This document shows, piece after piece, positions 47,501-60,208 of a DNA stretch of 64,000 bases. The DNA is taken from NCBI GenBank assembly GCA_001414485.1, contig LLEY01000058.1, positions 186,001-250,000 on the forward strand, given 5' to 3'. Source of the DNA: Calycina herbarum (lineage: Eukaryota; Ascomycota; Leotiomycetes; Helotiales; Pezizellaceae). The position numbers and the translations under genes were made by a program. The notes below the pieces were generated by a model. The model made no database searches, was not told the origin of the DNA, and worked only from the letters and a program-made list of their open reading frames with translations. How positions within the stretch are numbered: the stretch's first letter is position 1; each line of letters opens with the position of its first letter.

Positions 47501-50063
47501 AACACACTTGTATTCTACCTGCTGGTATGCGGTTTTCGGGGTGAGAACGGGGCAAGAGAGCTAGGCTTTATTCCGCAAACATTCGGACAACCATTACTTT
47601 GAAGACTCTAGAACAGTCAACCTATATTCTTCAACAGCGTTAAGGAGAGTCAAGAATTGAGTTTTACAATTTTTTTTTAAACACCATCGCCGAATATCTG
47701 TAATAATCCCGGATATTTGGTACTATAAAAGCTTGTTTCCCCCTCTAAGCGGAGACCCAGCGAGCAGACGAAGGTAAAAGGGCACAATCAGTGCGGCTGA
47801 CTAAAATCAAACGATTTGCGGAGCTTTCTCCACAATCTATTGAGCTTTGGTTTTGCTTTGATTGTAGAACTGTAGCGCTTGATCATCAAGTACATTTAAA
47901 AAAACAAAACCAAAGGAAAAAGGATTCGAAGCTTAACATTCCCGCTTTTAAACCTCCCTTCCTCTGATGGCGAGTAGCAAAACACAACTAAGTGCTATGG
48001 ATGCTAAAGGCGTCAAGCGATGAACCGATAGAAGAGCTAGATATTCTTGAACATCTACTGATCGGCGATCGCCCTGAGTTCAAAGTGCTTTTATTGTAGG
48101 AATGGAATCGATGACAAGCCTTCATATTGATTTGCAAGGAGTACCGTATTCCAGTGAGTACTAGTACGAGACCTAGTATTATCAAATCAAAAAAAGGCCA
48201 GACGGGTAAACAATGCGAAACAAGAAAGCGCTACATTTTGACGCAGAGTGTAGAGTATAGAGCACCAAAGTTCAAGCCAAAAGAAAAGGAAAAAGAAAAA
48301 TCTCACTAATATACTGATATACTGATAGCAATCCAGTATGACTATCATCATTTCCCCCAAGAGTGCGGAATAGATGTGCAGAACTTTCTACAGACCAAAT
48401 TTTGTTTTTAAAACCCTACTAGGTTGAGTTTTGGAATAAACAGCCCAGCCAGAAGGGTTTCAGTCTGAAGCAGCAGCTTTGGAGTGGAACCGGATCATCC
48501 TTCCGTTGGTGGTCTTTCCTTTTATTAGTGGAACTCTGTGTAACCATATACACCCTCGAGACCTTGTACCCTCCCCCTCAACGATGATTCGTTTTTTCGT
48601 AGCGTTTTCTCCGATTCATAGTATGAGTGGTTGAAATATATCGGATTGGTCTCCGCGCCAGCTGGAATGGATAAATGGTGATGCAGTGAAACAACCGACG
48701 AGGCGACGATTGACGAATAGAAAGGATAATCGAGAGGATATGATAATGGCAGCTGGCCTCTTGGATCTTCGCCCGAGTTCCCCGTCCCAGAGGCGGGGAG
48801 CATTCAGGGTCAAGTACGACCCCTCTTGAACCCCTCATATCATGAACCCCTCATCGTCGTCCGATTTACGAATAGTCGACGTACCAGTATCCGGGGCATC
48901 ATATATATCAGATGAACACCCTTGGGTTATCGACATTCTTATGTGTAACTACCAGCCATCAACCATCCAAAACGCTGTCGACGAGCAAAAAGGGCAGAGT
49001 TGATTCATGAAAGACAAAAGGGTCGTGTGACCTCGGGAATCGAGGGGCGCCAGTGAAGAGGAAGAGCTGAGTGAGATGCCGACCACAGTTGAAAGGCGAA
49101 TCATGGCCGCTAAACAGGTGATTTTGCCTTCTATTGACAGAATGACCCGCCTCTCGGGGCTCTTTTTTCACGCCAAAAGCGGGGGCTTATGCACAAGACA
49201 AGTTGCTAATGCCGATTGCAGGTACAGAAGCCGTCCTCGTCGATGAAATTCATGCCTTTGATTCGTTGCCATGGTTCATCTTGAAGGCGGCTCAACCAGT
49301 GAACACCAGCCCAGGATCTGCAGCAAAACCTTCACCGGTCATGAGCGGTCAGGGCAGTGGGAGTGGGAGTGGTAGCTGAGGTGCGGCAGAGGTAGGGTAG
49401 GCAGAAGAGCGGTATCACAGCAGCGACGCGTCGGAGCAGATGCAGATGCAGATGCAGATAGAAAGCTCGGAAATGTGGTGGAAATGACTTGACCGACAAG
49501 AGAGGAAAAGAAAGACACCGAGCTGCCTTGTGATCAATTAGAAAGAGAAAAGGGAACGGAGGAAAGAAATATCATTGGCCGAGGCGGGAAAAGGAGGTTG
49601 TCTACTTCTCAATGCTCTCCCTCTCTTTCTTTGTTTCAGAAGGGGCATCGACACCTTGAAGTTCCAGTTTGAACCCTGAGATGAGATTGCCCCACTCTTC
49701 CCTTATCGATTAACTTCGTCCACCAGACTCCACTCACTACATCATCCTCACTACTCTACTTCCAACTCCCGTCCTGGACACGAGAGAAATTTTATTAATT
49801 TCTCTGCTACTCACAAACATCATCCTCTCGACCTCATCTACCCGCCGGACTCCCGTCTTCTCTCCTCCTAAGTCCGCCATCTTCAATCTCTCCCCCTACC
49901 GCCTTAAGTCGCTCACTCCAACTTCCTCCACCGCCAGTCCGGTCGGTCAATCAATCCACCGACCCCTCGTCGAGCGAAGAGCCTTCTCCAACTCTGCCAC
50001 CACGCGCCATTGAAGCCAGAACACTGCATCTACTCGTGCAACCAACTCAGGGGACCAACGAGG
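44503..50063. other. 5.5 kb without a recognisable gene
   Basis: Between two divergent genes (GT2 and trehalase). All frames are under 100 codons on both strands except one 127-codon minus frame overlapping the trehalase first exons. No tRNA box B, transposon ends or long repeats were found by eye. The last 400 bp (49,650-50,050) are pyrimidine-rich and look like the trehalase 5' leader. GATGCA units repeat at 49438-49458. It may hold long regulatory regions or non-coding RNA. Confidence 0.5.
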
Positions 50064-52483
50064 ATGAGCTCGCCATTAAGAGCACGCCAGTCAAACGAAA
50101 TCGACCCCTACAGCACTCCCGAAATCTACTATGGTAACGATACCATCTACAAAACCAACAAGCATTTCCGCACCCGCACATACTCTTCTGTATGCTGCCA
50201 CTCCATTCTTCTTGGCCTCTGCCATTGACTGACTTGCTTGACAGAGCCAAAGCACCATTGTCGATGGCACCTTCGGACACCGACAGCCCCAACGCCGAGG
50301 ATCCCATGGTGAGCAGAAGCAGATGAACAAACGGACAAGGCCGAAGGCTAACATTTGGAACTAGATGAGATCTCCTTGTTCCCACGGAGATTCCTGATTC
50401 AGGTAGAATCAACCCTCGCCCACCTCGCAAAGCAGGAAGACACGGACAACAATTGGCAGATCACAATCGAAGATACGGGTCCAAAGGTGCGTGGGAATCC
50501 GCGAGGTGCATTTCCTCGGACGATTGCTGACCAATCCACAACAGGTTCTCTCGCTGGGAACGGCTTCCTCGAATGGATTCAAGAGATTTGATATTCGGGG
50601 AACATATATGCTTTCGAATTTGCTCCAGGAGCTTCACTTGGCCAAAGAACTTGGTCGTCGCCAGATCATTCTAGATGAATCTCGCTTGAACGAGAATCCA
50701 ACCAATCGACTCGCACGTCTCATCAAGGACTCGTTCTGGGATCGCTTAACAAGAGTAATTGATGGCTCTGTGATTGAAATTGCGGGAAGAGACCCCAAGG
50801 ATTGGACATCGGACCCGAGACCACGCATATACGTTCCACACGGTGCACCCGAACAATACGAATATTACACGAAAGTTGCCAAGGATAGGCCTGAGATTCG
50901 CCTCGATGTTTGCTGGCTACCTAAGAATATTACACCCGAGGTTGTCAGGGACATGAATGCGAAGCCAGGACTTCTCGCGGTAGCGATGGAAGAAATCACG
51001 GACAAGGTCACTGGTTTGAAAACTCTCAAAGGAAAACCTTTCGTGGTTCCCGGTGGACGTTTCAACGAGTTATATGGTTGGGATAGCTACATGGAATCTC
51101 TTGGTTTAATTGCTAATGGAAAGGTCCATCTAGCAAAGTCAATGGTGGAGCATTTCTGTTTTTGCGTCAAGCACTATGGCAAGATTCTCAACGCTACTAG
51201 GTCATATTACCTGTGTCGATCTCAGCCGCCTTTCCTAACAGACATGGCAATGCGAGTTTACGAAGAAATCCAGGCAACCGATGCGGGAGCAAAACAATTT
51301 TTGAAAACTGCAATTCTGGCTGCCATTAAGGAGTACAACAGTGTCTGGATGGCGGAACCACGATATGATCCAATCACCGGACTTTCTCGTTATCGCCCTG
51401 AAGGTCTTGGGGTTCCTCCTGAGACGGAGGCAACTCATTTCACTCACATCCTAGAGCCGTACGCCAAGAAACATGGACTGACGTTCGAGGAGTTTGTTGA
51501 TGCCTACAACTATGGCAGAGTCGTTGAGCCCGATCTCGATGAGTACTTTCTCCATGATCGTGCTGTACGAGAATCCGGCCATGACACGTCTTATCGTCTG
51601 GAGAAGGTGTGTGCAAACCTCGCCACTATCGACTTGAATTCGCTGCTTTACAAGTACGAAAAAGACATTGCAAAAGCCATTAAGAGATTTTTCGGCGATA
51701 AGCTTCGCATTCCAGAGGAATTTTGCGTTGGTGATATGGTCCCAGATCATATCGAGACCTCATCCATGTGGGATCGCAAAGCTAAGCGTCGTAAGGCTGC
51801 CATGGACAAGTATCTGTGGAACGCAGAGAAAGGTATGTTCTTCGATTATGATACGGTCAAGAAAGAGCAATGTACCTACGAAACTTGCACAACTTTCTGG
51901 GCTATGTGGTCAGGTGTTGCAACTCCCTTGCAGGCGTCACTTCTCGTGGCGAAAGCTCTTCCCAAATTCGAAGTTCTAGGTGGATTAGTCTCTGGTACAG
52001 AGGAATCACGAGGAGAAATTGGATTGGAACGACCAAATAGACAGTGGGATTATCCATACGGATGGGCCCCGCAACAAATGCTGGCCTGGACCGCTTTGGA
52101 CAGATACGGCTACCATGAGGATGTAGCACGTTTGGCATACAAATGGCTCTTCATGATGACAAAGGCCTTTGTGGATTTTAATGGTGTTGTGGTTGAGAAA
52201 TACGACGTTACACATCTTACCGCTCCGCATCGAGTTGATGCTGAGTATGGGAACCAAGGACTGGACTTTAAAGGTGTGGCGAAAGAAGGGTAAGTGATTC
52301 CGGCTTGGGATTTTTTTTCATGACTGACAAAATACCAGATTCGGTTGGGTCAATGCCAGCTATGTCTTCGGTCTCGAATTCACAAATGCGCATATGCAAA
52401 GAGCTCTTGGTACCTTGACACCATGGAGTGACTATGCTCGTGCCACCGAAGGCATTCCCGAACTCCTCACGCCTTCCCCATGA
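50064..52483 (+). CDS. nth1: Neutral trehalase
   Basis: Five exons: 50064-50189, 50245-50308, 50365-50486, 50545-52289 and 52339-52483, giving 733 residues. It hydrolyses cytosolic trehalose to two glucose molecules (GH37). Signature 1, [15 protein letters not shown], begins at residue 273; signature 2 is [10 protein letters not shown]. Regulatory features of the family are kept: a PKA site RRGSH (Ser62) and, just after it, an EF-hand-like loop [13 protein letters not shown] (residues 88-100) that binds calcium in yeast Nth1. The extra short exons carry exactly this regulatory segment. The ATG at 50064 is the first in frame. No signal peptide is seen, as expected for the neutral rather than acid enzyme. 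Confidence 0.96.
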
Positions 52484-53983
52484 TACATTATTTGACGACC
52501 TCACGATATTCGAAAAAATAAATAGATGAGCCATCAGTACTATTCGCACTCGCCCACGAAATTACGCGATACCCAGATTTACTTTCGGATACCCTTTGAG
52601 ACTCTCTCTTTCCGCCTTGTTGTTTTGCTGCAGAGCTCTGCTTTATATGAGCATTCAGAGAAAATTGTCGGAGAAGTGTGAAAACTAGAGCGTTGTTCGT
52701 ACTAACATTCCTCCTTTTGAGGAGAGAAGCTTGCGGATAATTATTTGAGCGGACTTCAAGGCTTGGTCGCTGTCTCTTTATTATTTGACTGACGATCAAT
52801 TCATAGGGATAGATATAACCTAGAAGGGCTTCCGCAACTTAATTGCTCCTTAACTAAAAGCATTGAACTTAGTACTGGGTACCTATGTGTATATGGATGT
52901 CTAACCATGCACGTGAGTCACACGTGCACATTTATTTCAATCTATTTATATATTGGAAAGTTACCAGCTTACTTACCACTCTGAAGTTTCAGGTTTGGTT
53001 GTTTACTATGAAGCACAAGTCCTGTTTATGTATTCCTATCCCTCTTCTTTCCGCGCCATTCGATTGATCGGGAGATTTCGTAGTCTTGACTCGTGATGTG
53101 TGTACCGAGGCTATTATTCATCCGCTCCGGTACTACACAAGACCGGACCTTGCATGATGTTGTTGCCGGTGGTGCGGCTGTGAATGTATGTTTTCACATG
53201 CCAGCGTAGACCTTGCTACTTTTTGATCGTCTCTTCATGTGAAAGTAAGATTTCTTGTCTGCTTGAAAATGCTGTTCATTTGCTCCTGGTAGTACAGGTA
53301 GTTAGTTAGCTTGTACAGTATTTATGGAATTGGCAGAAACTTCCTCATCGTTTTATTGCTGCAAAGACAAACTGCTTTCTAGTTGTGAAAGTTCCCAAGC
53401 TGCGATGACGCTGGAGGGGCAACACATCTGGAGAAGTGGAATGTGGGGTTTCGGTAGAGCAACCAACCACGGCATTGCAATGCCTGCGAGCCTTTGAGCC
53501 GAGCCGAAACGGAGAGGTATGGCCAAAGATATGGAACGTAAGACCTCACCAAGCTTCACATCCTCGGTCAAGAAGCAGAGCTTTCGTGGTTCTTGTAATG
53601 CTTCTCAGTGACGAGCCAATGGCTGAAGAATGTTGACTTTGGCCGAGTGCTGAGCTGAGCATGTGTGGATGCACTAGTCCGATATGCTCCGTTGTATTGG
53701 ATGGACGAGGGAAGAGGGGGCTTTTAAGGGTTGGGGTCTTGGGATGAGTAGGTGGTGGTATAAGATATGGCTTGGGCCCGAAGAAAGGAAGTTGCTTGCT
53801 TGTGATATGTATTAGCTGAGTCATATGAACGCTAATTTCTGCTTTCTCCTCATTCTTACTTCTTTCGTCTTCGTACATCTTGAACATTATATTGGAATTC
53901 GAGAACTTGTTTGAAAAGAAAAAAAAGTTGTATACGAAGGGAAAGAGTTGTTTATTCACACTACATTCCTCGAAACCGCAATC
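52484..53983. other. Intergenic
   Basis: 3' flank of trehalase and upstream region of isocitrate lyase, 1.5 kb. No coding evidence; a 209-codon minus frame (54175-53546) overlaps the first isocitrate lyase exon and is discounted. Confidence 0.45.
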
Positions 53984-55928
53984 ATGGCAGCTAACAAAAT
54001 GGCCAACCCCGCTGTGGATCCTAATAAGGAGGAGCAGATTTATTTGGAAGAGGTGGCAGCGGTCAAGAAGTGGTGGAGTGATTCGAGATGGAGATATACC
54101 AAGAGATCTTTCACCGCGGAGCAGATTGTTGCGAAGAGGGGGAATTTGAAGATTGAATACCCAAGTAATGCCCAAGCAAAGAAGCTGTGGGGGATCTTGG
54201 AGGGGAGATTCAAGGTATGTCCTTTCTCTCTTATTGGATTCTCGGGACTGAAATAGGATGTATGTTAATGAATGCTTTCTGCAGAGTGGTGACGCGAGTT
54301 ATACATATGGATGTCTCGAGCCAACGATGCTGACCCAAATGGCGAAATACCTCGATACCGTCTACGTTTCTGGCTGGCAATCATCCTCTACAGCTTCCGC
54401 CTCGGACGAGCCAGGTCCTGATTTGGCAGATTACCCATACGTACGTTCATCTTATTCCGAGTAGTCAAATTATTCTAACACAATTTACAGACTACCGTCC
54501 CCAACAAAGTTGCCCACTTATTCATGGCACAACTCTTCCACGACCGAAAACAACGCGAAGAAAGAATCACGACGAAATCGAAATCCGATCGTTCCAAGCT
54601 TCAAAATATCGATTATCTCCGACCCATCATCGCAGATGCAGATACCGGACATGGTGGTCTCACAGCTGTTATGAAGTTGACCAAGTTGTTTGTGGAAAAG
54701 GGGGCAGCTGGAATTCACATCGAGGATCAAGCTCCGGGAACGAAGAAGTGTGGACATATGGCTGGAAAGGTTCTGGTTCCAATTAGTGAACATATCAATC
54801 GGTTGGTTGCTATCAGAGCTCAAGCTGATATCATGGGTTTGTTCCCCTTTTCACATTGAGATTTGAATGAAGTACTGATGAGTATTCCTTAGGATCCGAC
54901 CTCCTTGCAATCGCAAGAACAGATGCTGAAGCAGCAACCCTCATCACCACAACCATCGATCCCCGAGACCACCCATACATCCTCGGCTCCACAAACCCCA
55001 ATCTCCAACCCCTCAACGATCTTATGATCGCTGCCGAGCGAGCCGGAAAATCCGGAGCAGAACTTCAATCCATTGAAGATTCATGGACCGCACAAGCTGG
55101 ACTCGCACTCTTCAACGACGCCGTCGTCTCAACCATCAACTCCGGAGTCTACACCAACAAAAAGGAACTCGTTTCCAAATACCTTGCTGCTGCTAAGGGT
55201 AAAAGCAACACCGAAGCGAGAGCTATTGCAAAAGGCATTGTTGGTGTTGATATTCCTTGGAATTGGGATTCTCCCCGTACGAGAGAGGGGTATTATAGAT
55301 TACAAGGTGGTTGTGAATGTGCCGTCAATCGTGCTATTGCGTATGCGCCTTATGCTGATGCGATTTGGATGGAGAGTAAATTGCCGGATTATAAGCAGGC
55401 TGAGCAGTTTGCTAGTGGTGTTCATGCTGTGTATCCAGATCAGAAGTATGTTTTTCCTCTTCTCCTTCTCATTACTTCCTTGTCTCGTCCGGACTATCTC
55501 AGGAGGTCTCATCACTTACCCCTCTCCTCGTTTATTCTCTACCCTCACTAACACACCTCTCCTCACCCAGACTAGCATACAACCTCTCCCCCTCCTTCAA
55601 CTGGAAATCCGCCATGCCCCGCGCCGAGCAAGAAACCTACATCCAGCGCCTCAGCAAACTCGGCTACTGCTGGCAATTCATCACCCTCGCCGGTCTGCAT
55701 ACCACAGCTTTGATCTCGGATCAATTCGCCAGTGCCTACAGTAAAATGGGTATGCGTGCGTACGGAGAGTTGGTTCAGGAACCGGAGATGGAGGGTGGTG
55801 TTGATGTGGTGAAGCATCAGAAATGGAGTGGTGCGAATTATGCGGATGAGTTGTTGAAGATGGTTAGTGGGGGAATTAGTAGTACTAGTGCGATGGGGAA
55901 GGGGGTTACGGAGGATCAGTTTCATTAG
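53984..55928 (+). CDS. icl1: Isocitrate lyase
   Basis: Five exons: 53984-54214, 54285-54440, 54491-54836, 54893-55445 and 55571-55928, giving 547 residues. It is the glyoxylate-cycle enzyme that splits isocitrate to succinate and glyoxylate. The active-site block [13 protein letters not shown] has its catalytic Cys at residue 216. DADTGHGG and [20 protein letters not shown] supply metal and substrate contacts. [19 protein letters not shown] and [10 protein letters not shown] follow further on. The length is right for fungal ICL (about 540). It ends TEDQFH, so it lacks a C-terminal SKL. The family also includes mitochondrial 2-methylisocitrate lyase; the exact KKCGH context and absence of a transit peptide favour true ICL. 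Expression on acetate or fatty acids is expected from the family. Confidence 0.94.
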
Positions 55929-56747
55929 AGGGGTGTTGGTAGGTGGGTTGGGGGGTGGAGGGGGAGTATATATTTTATATATGTGTATGACACTTGGTGC
56001 GTTTTCTATTGTGTTTTGGAAGTCTTTTCAGTCGTGAAAGTGACTTTTCTTCTCGTTTCATTTGATTAGGAAACACCAACTCTCAAAGTAGTTCTCGATT
56101 ACCTACTAAATCCTGAACTTTTGTTTTGGATGACTGTTGCTCTATGTTCCATTTCTGTCTTCAATTTCTGAAGCCCGTTGAAATATTAACCATTTCATTG
56201 GTTCAATCTTACCCGTGGTGGTCAGGCCCGAGACCAAGCGATCTCGCGCTCGCGGTCAACAAATAAGTGGCACCATTTCTTCATTCTCCGAGAAGTACCA
56301 CCGCCTACAACTCGACGCGAATGAGATAAAAACTATCAAGACCTTAGGAAAGGGTAAATTAGGACTTTGGGCATCAGTTTTTTTTTTAATAAAAAAAATT
56401 TATTTTTTAAGATTGTTTGTTGTTGGTTTATTACGTAGCGTTTTTAGTACGGTCGCAAATTGTGGTGCCAACTTTTTTGTCGACCGGGAGCTCGCGCTAA
56501 CCACATGATTCGTATTATCATGCTATTATCATGCAAGGGTTGATTTTCGACTAACCACCTTTCGTACCAGACAATTCTTCATTCGATGTTCATGAACAGT
56601 GGTTTCACAGGTGATGGTTCACTTCGTACATCATGTACATACAATCACGGGGACGGTCCAATTTCCTTGTCCGCCTCTCCAGATATATGGACGCGAACAA
56701 AGCATCGTCTGTTAATTCCAAACTTGACTTGATCTAATAATTTAAAA
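55929..56747. other. Intergenic
   Basis: 3' flank of isocitrate lyase and upstream DNA of the dehydrogenase-like gene. An A/T homopolymer-rich patch lies at 56380-56412. A 97-codon frame there is low-complexity in its second half and not supported. Confidence 0.45.
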
Positions 56748-57871
56748 ATGGTTTCTCTCAAGGATGTCGAAGCATCCAACGCTCGCATTGGCACCACCTT
56801 TCCCCCTGACATCGTTGCAGTCTTCGTCGGAGCAACAAGTGGAATCGGAGAAAGTACCCTTATACAATTCGCAGAGTACACAACTACTCTTCGTCCCCGC
56901 GTTTATTTCATCGGTCGCTCCCAGGAAGCTGGCGATGGTTTAGCCGACGTGTGCAAGAAATTGAATCCTAACGGAGAATTCAATTTCGTCCAAGCAGATA
57001 CCAGTCTGATTCGCAATGTGGATGAAGTTTGTCGGCAAATTGCGGATAAGGAAAAGTACATTAATATCTTGTGTATGAGTACTGGCACTTTGCTTGCGAA
57101 TACCAAGACTTTGGAAGGTCTTCATCTGGCTGCTTGCTTGGTAACATATTCTCGCAATCGCTTCGCAAAGTAAGTTGTTCTCTCGAAATCTCCGCTTCAG
57201 AAGTCCCATCGCCTCGTTCCTCTCGACGCTTTTCGTCGACAAGAAATATGTTAATAGTATGCAGCAACCTCCTTCCCCTTCTATGCGCAGCACCCTCAGG
57301 TTCTCTCAGACGAGTAATCACTATATATGCAGCCGGGTACGAAGGACCCATCGACACAACCAACCTCCAATGCTTCAACATGCCCATGATGAGCCAACGC
57401 GCCCACACAAGTTCCATCGTAACCCTCTCCCTTGAGGCACTCGCGAAAAAAGCACCAACCGTCTCCTTCATCCACACATTCCCCAGCTTCGTCAAAACAG
57501 GTATTGGACGTGAGCTCACAGGCCCGATGAAGTGGTTGGCGCATGGACTACTCTTTATTGTTAGGCCGTTTATCAATGTGCCTATCCAGGAATCTGGAGA
57601 CCGCCACTTGTTTGTTGCGACTAGTGCGAGGTATCCTGCTCGTGAGGATACTCAAGGGAAAGAGGGAGTGAAGACTGCGGATGGTGTTGTTGCGAGGGGG
57701 ACGGATGGTCGGATTGGGAGTGGGGTTTACTCGGTAAATGAGGTTGGTGAAAGTTCTGGGCCGAAGGTGGAGGAGCTTTTGGCTGAGTTTAGGAAGGATG
57801 GGGTGGCGGATAAGGTGTGGAAGGATATGGAAGACGAGTGGAAGCGTATTACTGGGTCGGTTGAGGGATGA
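56748..57871 (+). CDS. Short-chain dehydrogenase/reductase-like protein
   Basis: Two exons: 56748-57169 and 57265-57871, giving 342 residues. The acceptor is the CAG just before CAACCTCC, which keeps the frame (RFANNLLPLL). The Rossmann NAD(P) motif GATSGIGES is at residues 28-36, and an ADTS-type D..S and LCMSTG strand follow. The catalytic YxxxK is not evident: the expected place reads YSRNRF, with Arg instead of Lys. Beta-strand segments SLRRVITIYAAGYEGP and SFIHTFPSFVKTGIGREL are recognisable. Such atypical SDRs are common in fungi, often near secondary-metabolism genes, but none is nearby here. Substrate unknown; it may be catalytically altered. Confidence 0.85.
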
Positions 57872-58080
57872 GAAATTCACGAGAGAGGAAGTTAATTTTT
57901 GGACATTGGTCTTTTTCTCTATCTACTAGTTTATAGTTGTAGTTAAGTAACACGAAAAAGATTATAAGAAAAGCTCTATAAGGACTCGGGTTTTTATGCA
58001 ACGCGAAGTGGAATTTGGGTGAATAGTTATTACCGAATATCTAAGCGACACGTTTCAAGACTTGGAAGAGGAGCTCAAAC

Positions 58081-58713
58081 TTGCTGATGCAATCAGCTTT
58101 AGTCAACGAACGGCAGCAAATGCATAGCAAAATCACCCCAGACCCAGACCAACTTCGCTTCGCAGTTTTCGCAAACACTATCTCAAAGGAACCGGTCGAT
58201 TCAGAAACAGGATACCATATTGATCGTAGTACTCATACCCTGGATGAAATTGAACGTAATTTCCGATACTTTTGGAAAGGACAGGAAATTGTACAACTCC
58301 AAATATCCACAATTACAGATCTCAAGAAGATGGTTCAAGCGCAAGAGACTATCGATCTTTTGACTCCGCGTTTTCTGATCTGGGCCAGAGAGGACGAGGG
58401 GTCGGAATACATCGATATGGTGTACTCCGGGACTACGAAGTTACCCTGGACCGAGCTCCGAGCAAAACAAGCCTTTTACCTATTCGAGATCTTCACGATA
58501 CTGTTTAGAGACATTGCCTGGACTAAAGGTTATCACTGGGTAATTGGAGACCTGGAAATGGCCGAAACCAAAAAGGGAGAAAGAGCAGCGATTCTCACTC
58601 AGTCGGAGCTAGGTGAATTACGAATCGTCACAGAATTTACCGCAGAGTGTTTTGATAGGCTGCTAGTGAAAATTGAAGAACACCTGAACCGAATTCCGAC
58701 GAATATGTACTGA
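58081..58713 (+). CDS. Unrecognised 210-residue protein
   Basis: A single open frame with balanced amino-acid composition. It has no signal peptide or membrane segment and is rich in Trp/Tyr/Phe (FRYFWKGQEIVQLQI, YLFEIFTILFRDIAW). It looks like a globular, mostly helical protein. The segment following 58713 keeps no frame. I recognise no family. It starts only 209 bp after the dehydrogenase-like gene and could be lineage-specific. Confidence 0.5.
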   Translation: MLMQSALVNERQQMHSKITPDPDQLRFAVFANTISKEPVDSETGYHIDRSTHTLDEIERNFRYFWKGQEIVQLQISTITDLKKMVQAQETIDLLTPRFLIWAREDEGSEYIDMVYSGTTKLPWTELRAKQAFYLFEIFTILFRDIAWTKGYHWVIGDLEMAETKKGERAAILTQSELGELRIVTEFTAECFDRLLVKIEEHLNRIPTNMY

Positions 58714-60208
58714 ACTAAATCAATTTCGTTGTTTCTTACTAATGCGTTCTAGAATTTTCATCTGACGGGAGTGCGAATGCTGCGGGATTACCTGGGTTAA
58801 GATTTGTATCTCATATGATAGAAGCTACGGAGGGTGAACTTTGTCAATATCCAGTTATGAAACACCTCGAGCATTTTTTCGGCGAATAAATCAGTCCATC
58901 TAATGGTCATACGACAGAAGAACTAGGAGACTATTACTTGAGATAGAGAGTTCTGAGAACAAGAACTAGCTAGTGTGGAGAAGTAAGGACTAGAGGATAG
59001 ACAGTACTGCTATATATTAAGTAAACACTTTTTCATAAACAACAATTGCCACTTATAATAAAACACACCTGGGGAATCACTAAAAACTGGTGTCTAGATT
59101 ACCTTTTCAAAGTCTTCCCCAAGGAAACTCGGGTTGAGCTTGCTTAGGCGTAAATCCCAAAGACTAGAAACTCTTTATAGGTATTGACCCGGGGTTTTTA
59201 AATGATTAAAGTCAGAACAACGAGCTCTTTACTGCTACTTTTAATGTTCACTGACAGCCTTTTCTTTCTACACTATCACAACAGAGCTTGTTGATTGTAA
59301 ATGCTATCTTGAGAGTATTCTAATATATTGGATTTTCCGAACGAATTAGAAGAATTGAGCTCAAATTATGTGGTACTCGATATTGGCAGCTGTTCTAAGT
59401 TACTATTCCTAATTGATTTGACTTCTTCTGGAACTCTAGATGATGATTTCATAAATGAGGTTCTGGTGTACTGCGAACCATGGCAGATTACCCTGACGCT
59501 TTGGTTGTTTTAGTTAGATCTACGATAATATTGAAGTATCAAGTATTTGCGACCGTTGGTTGTTGCAGAACATAATTAATTGTACAAATGGAACTCCGTA
59601 CTGAACCGACAATTGCCGCCAAAAGAAAGACTGTCTCTGCACCTTTTTTACTAGATAGCTACATATCGTGACGTTGGCATGATTACACCTATTTATCACT
59701 ATAAAAAACTGGTCTCCATAACAACACTTATTCGTTTTAATTGTCTCGACTTGGTTTAGCAAATAAATCGTTCAAACAAACTTTGAATAACTCCAACTTT
59801 GGTCATTTATTTTAATTGCATTAACGTGGTCGAGCGGTTTAATTAAGCAGAAGCAATTTAAGAACTCAGAAAGAGTATTGATTTGATGTGGGCTATAGAG
59901 TCTTGGTAGCATCCTCTCTAGTATTTGATAATATATCGTAAGCGAAGTTCAATGCTAACAATTCCTTTACATTGGAATTTGCCAAGATGATCACCCCTCG
60001 TGTTCTTTTTTATATATTCAATTGCCACTCCTTCTCGTAACTATAAAACGGGTATAATTGTAAAGAGGCTGCAACAGCAGCATTGGGTATAAATTTGTAC
60101 AAGAGAAAATAGTGTTACAAGCCACTTCCTTCCGACATTCTTCGGAAACCTTCCATCGTAACATGATTCATTCCAACATGACACTTATCTGCCAATAATT
60201 CAATCCAA
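58714..60208. other. Intergenic, AT-rich
   Basis: AT-rich DNA with no supported gene. A 16-bp segment at 59546-59561 matches 24453-24468 exactly, hinting at a shared dispersed repeat. Confidence 0.4.

Noticed and set aside
44503..50063. Search for tRNA genes and transposon ends in the large gap
   Set aside because: No box A/box B pair and no terminal inverted repeats with target duplications were found by eye.
53546..54175. 209-codon minus frame near isocitrate lyase
   Set aside because: It overlaps the first exon of a certain gene on the other strand and has low-complexity composition.
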